This document shows positions 63,123 through 64,000 of a stretch of DNA of 64,000 nt, piece after piece. The DNA comes from CAZMZW01 sp964571135 (GTDB lineage: Bacteria; Chloroflexota; Anaerolineae; Anaerolineales; Anaerolineaceae). Made by a program: the position numbers and the translations under genes. Where the stretch lies: assembly GCA_964571135.1 (NCBI GenBank), contig CAZMZW010000001.1, positions 496,001 to 560,000 on the forward strand. Reading direction: 5' to 3'. Every line of letters begins with the position of its first letter. Positions within the stretch are counted from its first letter, which is position 1. A model generated the notes under the pieces. The model did no database searches and was not told where the DNA came from. It saw nothing but the letters and a program-made list of their open reading frames with translations.

Positions 63123-63923
63123 TTATAAAACTAAACTTGCCCATGTACCGGTCAGCGCCAGCCGAACAGCATCCAGCAGGATAACCTGCAATAGGGCACA
63201 AAAAAGACCGGCATTGATCATCAGCAGCAATTCTCTAAATTTTCTGAAGCTGTTCTCCTTATGCAAGAGTATGACCCAAACAATAGTATATAGAATAGTT
63301 AATAATGCGATGACCGTTATCGTACTTATATACGCAAAAAGAGTCATCAAGATTTCATTGTTGAGATAAATCAAAGAAATAATTAATATCGCTCCTGCTC
63401 CCATAATGAAAAGTGTCTTCTTATCAATTGGTGAGATTTTATTGAGGTCTTTCCAAATGGTAATGTTGAAAAGAATAAATAAAACTGCTGAAATACATAA
63501 ACCCATTCCAAATCCAGTCATTAAACGAAAAGTGTTAGTAGGTGTGTAAATTGCGATTTTCCCAAGAGCTCCATAAAAGAACGAGTTGACCCCATCCACA
63601 AGCCATGCAATTATTAAAATTCCAAAAATGATCAATAATATTTTTGAGGGAATTCCTGATATCTTCCCCTTGGTTAATGATAAAACGACCATCCCATAGA
63701 ACACACCCAAATACATACCCATGCATCGGCTGCAAAGGGGAAATGTTATCGAGCCAATCTTGAAAGAATGCGATGGAATTTGGTGACAGACCGAATAACC
63801 GATGGCCTGCAATTTACCCAGCCATCCTGGCGGAGTATGCACCAGCCAAAACAAGAAAAGGATCAGAGTTGCTAGTGCCAAACCTATCTTGAAAACCGGA
63901 CGAATGTCTTTAGGTAACTTCAT
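63123..63923 (-). CDS. DUF2085 family membrane protein
   Basis: A 266-residue membrane protein with about seven TM segments. The defining motif YSVCHQIPSHSFKIGSITFPLCSRCMGMYLG contains C-H-Q-x-P and C-x-R-C, matching DUF2085. The Cys/His set may bind metal or a cofactor. A TATAAT on the minus strand (63934-63939) ends 10 bases before the ATG, suggesting a leaderless or very short-leader transcript. Role unknown; it is likely cotranscribed with the DUF4126 gene. Confidence 0.88.
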   Translation of the reverse strand: MKLPKDIRPVFKIGLALATLILFLFWLVHTPPGWLGKLQAIGYSVCHQIPSHSFKIGSITFPLCSRCMGMYLGVFYGMVVLSLTKGKISGIPSKILLIIFGILIIAWLVDGVNSFFYGALGKIAIYTPTNTFRLMTGFGMGLCISAVLFILFNITIWKDLNKISPIDKKTLFIMGAGAILIISLIYLNNEILMTLFAYISTITVIALLTILYTIVWVILLHKENSFRKFRELLLMINAGLFCALLQVILLDAVRLALTGTWASLVL

Positions 63924-63950
63924 TTGAAAATTTATTATAGTCTGCCTTGC

Positions 63951-63981
63951 TTGACAGTTGCTTGAAATTATGACATACTAT
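63951..63981 (+). promoter_or_regulatory. Candidate outward-facing promoter at window edge
   Basis: TTGACA at 63951-63956 is perfect; TACTAT at 63976-63981 is a weaker -10 with 19-base spacing. It points right, out of the window, and is divergent from the DUF2085 gene. Confidence 0.4.
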
Positions 63982-64000
63982 TTTTTATTGAATAAGTAAT

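Noticed and set aside
1..64000. CRISPR arrays, tRNA/rRNA genes, insertion sequences and phage genes
   Set aside because: No repeat-spacer pattern, cloverleaf, transposase or integrase sequence was seen on either strand.

Overview
The window is a low-to-medium GC bacterial chromosome segment. Nearly 50 kb of it is a surface-polysaccharide or cell-envelope glycan locus, followed by about 13 kb of housekeeping genes. There is no rRNA, tRNA or other taxonomic marker. The style resembles Anaerolineae (Chloroflexota): many GT-C membrane proteins, short intergenic gaps, a Wzm/Wzt-type exporter, and DUF2085/DUF4126 proteins beside a thiamine operon. This assignment is an inference of moderate to low confidence.

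Region 1 (1-13.3 kb) is dominated by very large polytopic membrane proteins: a DUF2142-type protein, an AT-rich 901-residue protein and three other GT-C-like proteins. It also holds a DPM1-like GT2 and an unusual methyltransferase-GT2 fusion. Region 2 (13.4-25.6 kb) starts with a small MarR-type EPS regulator and runs through GDP-fucose synthase, an ABC polysaccharide exporter (permease plus Wzt-type ATPase), a capsule-type GT-B protein, a methyltransferase, PseB, an RmlD-like reductase, a NeuB synthase with SAF domain, a GT4 that appears to start at CTG, an SpsF cytidylyltransferase and another glycosyltransferase. An orphan oligopeptide-binding lipoprotein is inserted on the opposite strand at 25.6-27.5 kb.

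Region 3 (27.6-50.0 kb) is a long plus-strand run. It has two paralogous GT2s around a methyltransferase and a GT-B protein, then a second nonulosonate-type module: Gfo/Idh oxidoreductase, a CMP-sugar synthetase fused to a HAD phosphatase, a radical SAM/SPASM enzyme, a short NeuB without SAF domain, a variant cytidylyltransferase, a 2-hydroxyacid dehydrogenase and an SDR. Next come a GNGPSL-motif protein (possible nonulosonate transferase), two GT2s, an FkbM methyltransferase and further GT-C-like proteins. The locus therefore appears to make two different CMP-activated nonulosonic-acid-like sugars. Neither route has the usual aminotransferase, acetyltransferase or UDP-sugar hydrolase/epimerase genes in the window. 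I consider this the most interesting content.

Region 4 (50-64 kb) is ordinary: a membrane protein, a DUF1232 protein, 2-amino-3-ketobutyrate CoA ligase/AONS, a helicase-associated-domain protein, a lipid kinase, a V4R-like protein and a PfkB kinase. It also contains a clear thiamine operon: perfect-consensus promoter, TPP riboswitch, expression-platform hairpin, thiamine pyrophosphokinase, ThiB, ThiP, ThiQ and a DUF402 protein. DUF4126 and DUF2085 membrane proteins close the window. Several starts were moved on the basis of Shine-Dalgarno spacing, as noted in the entries.
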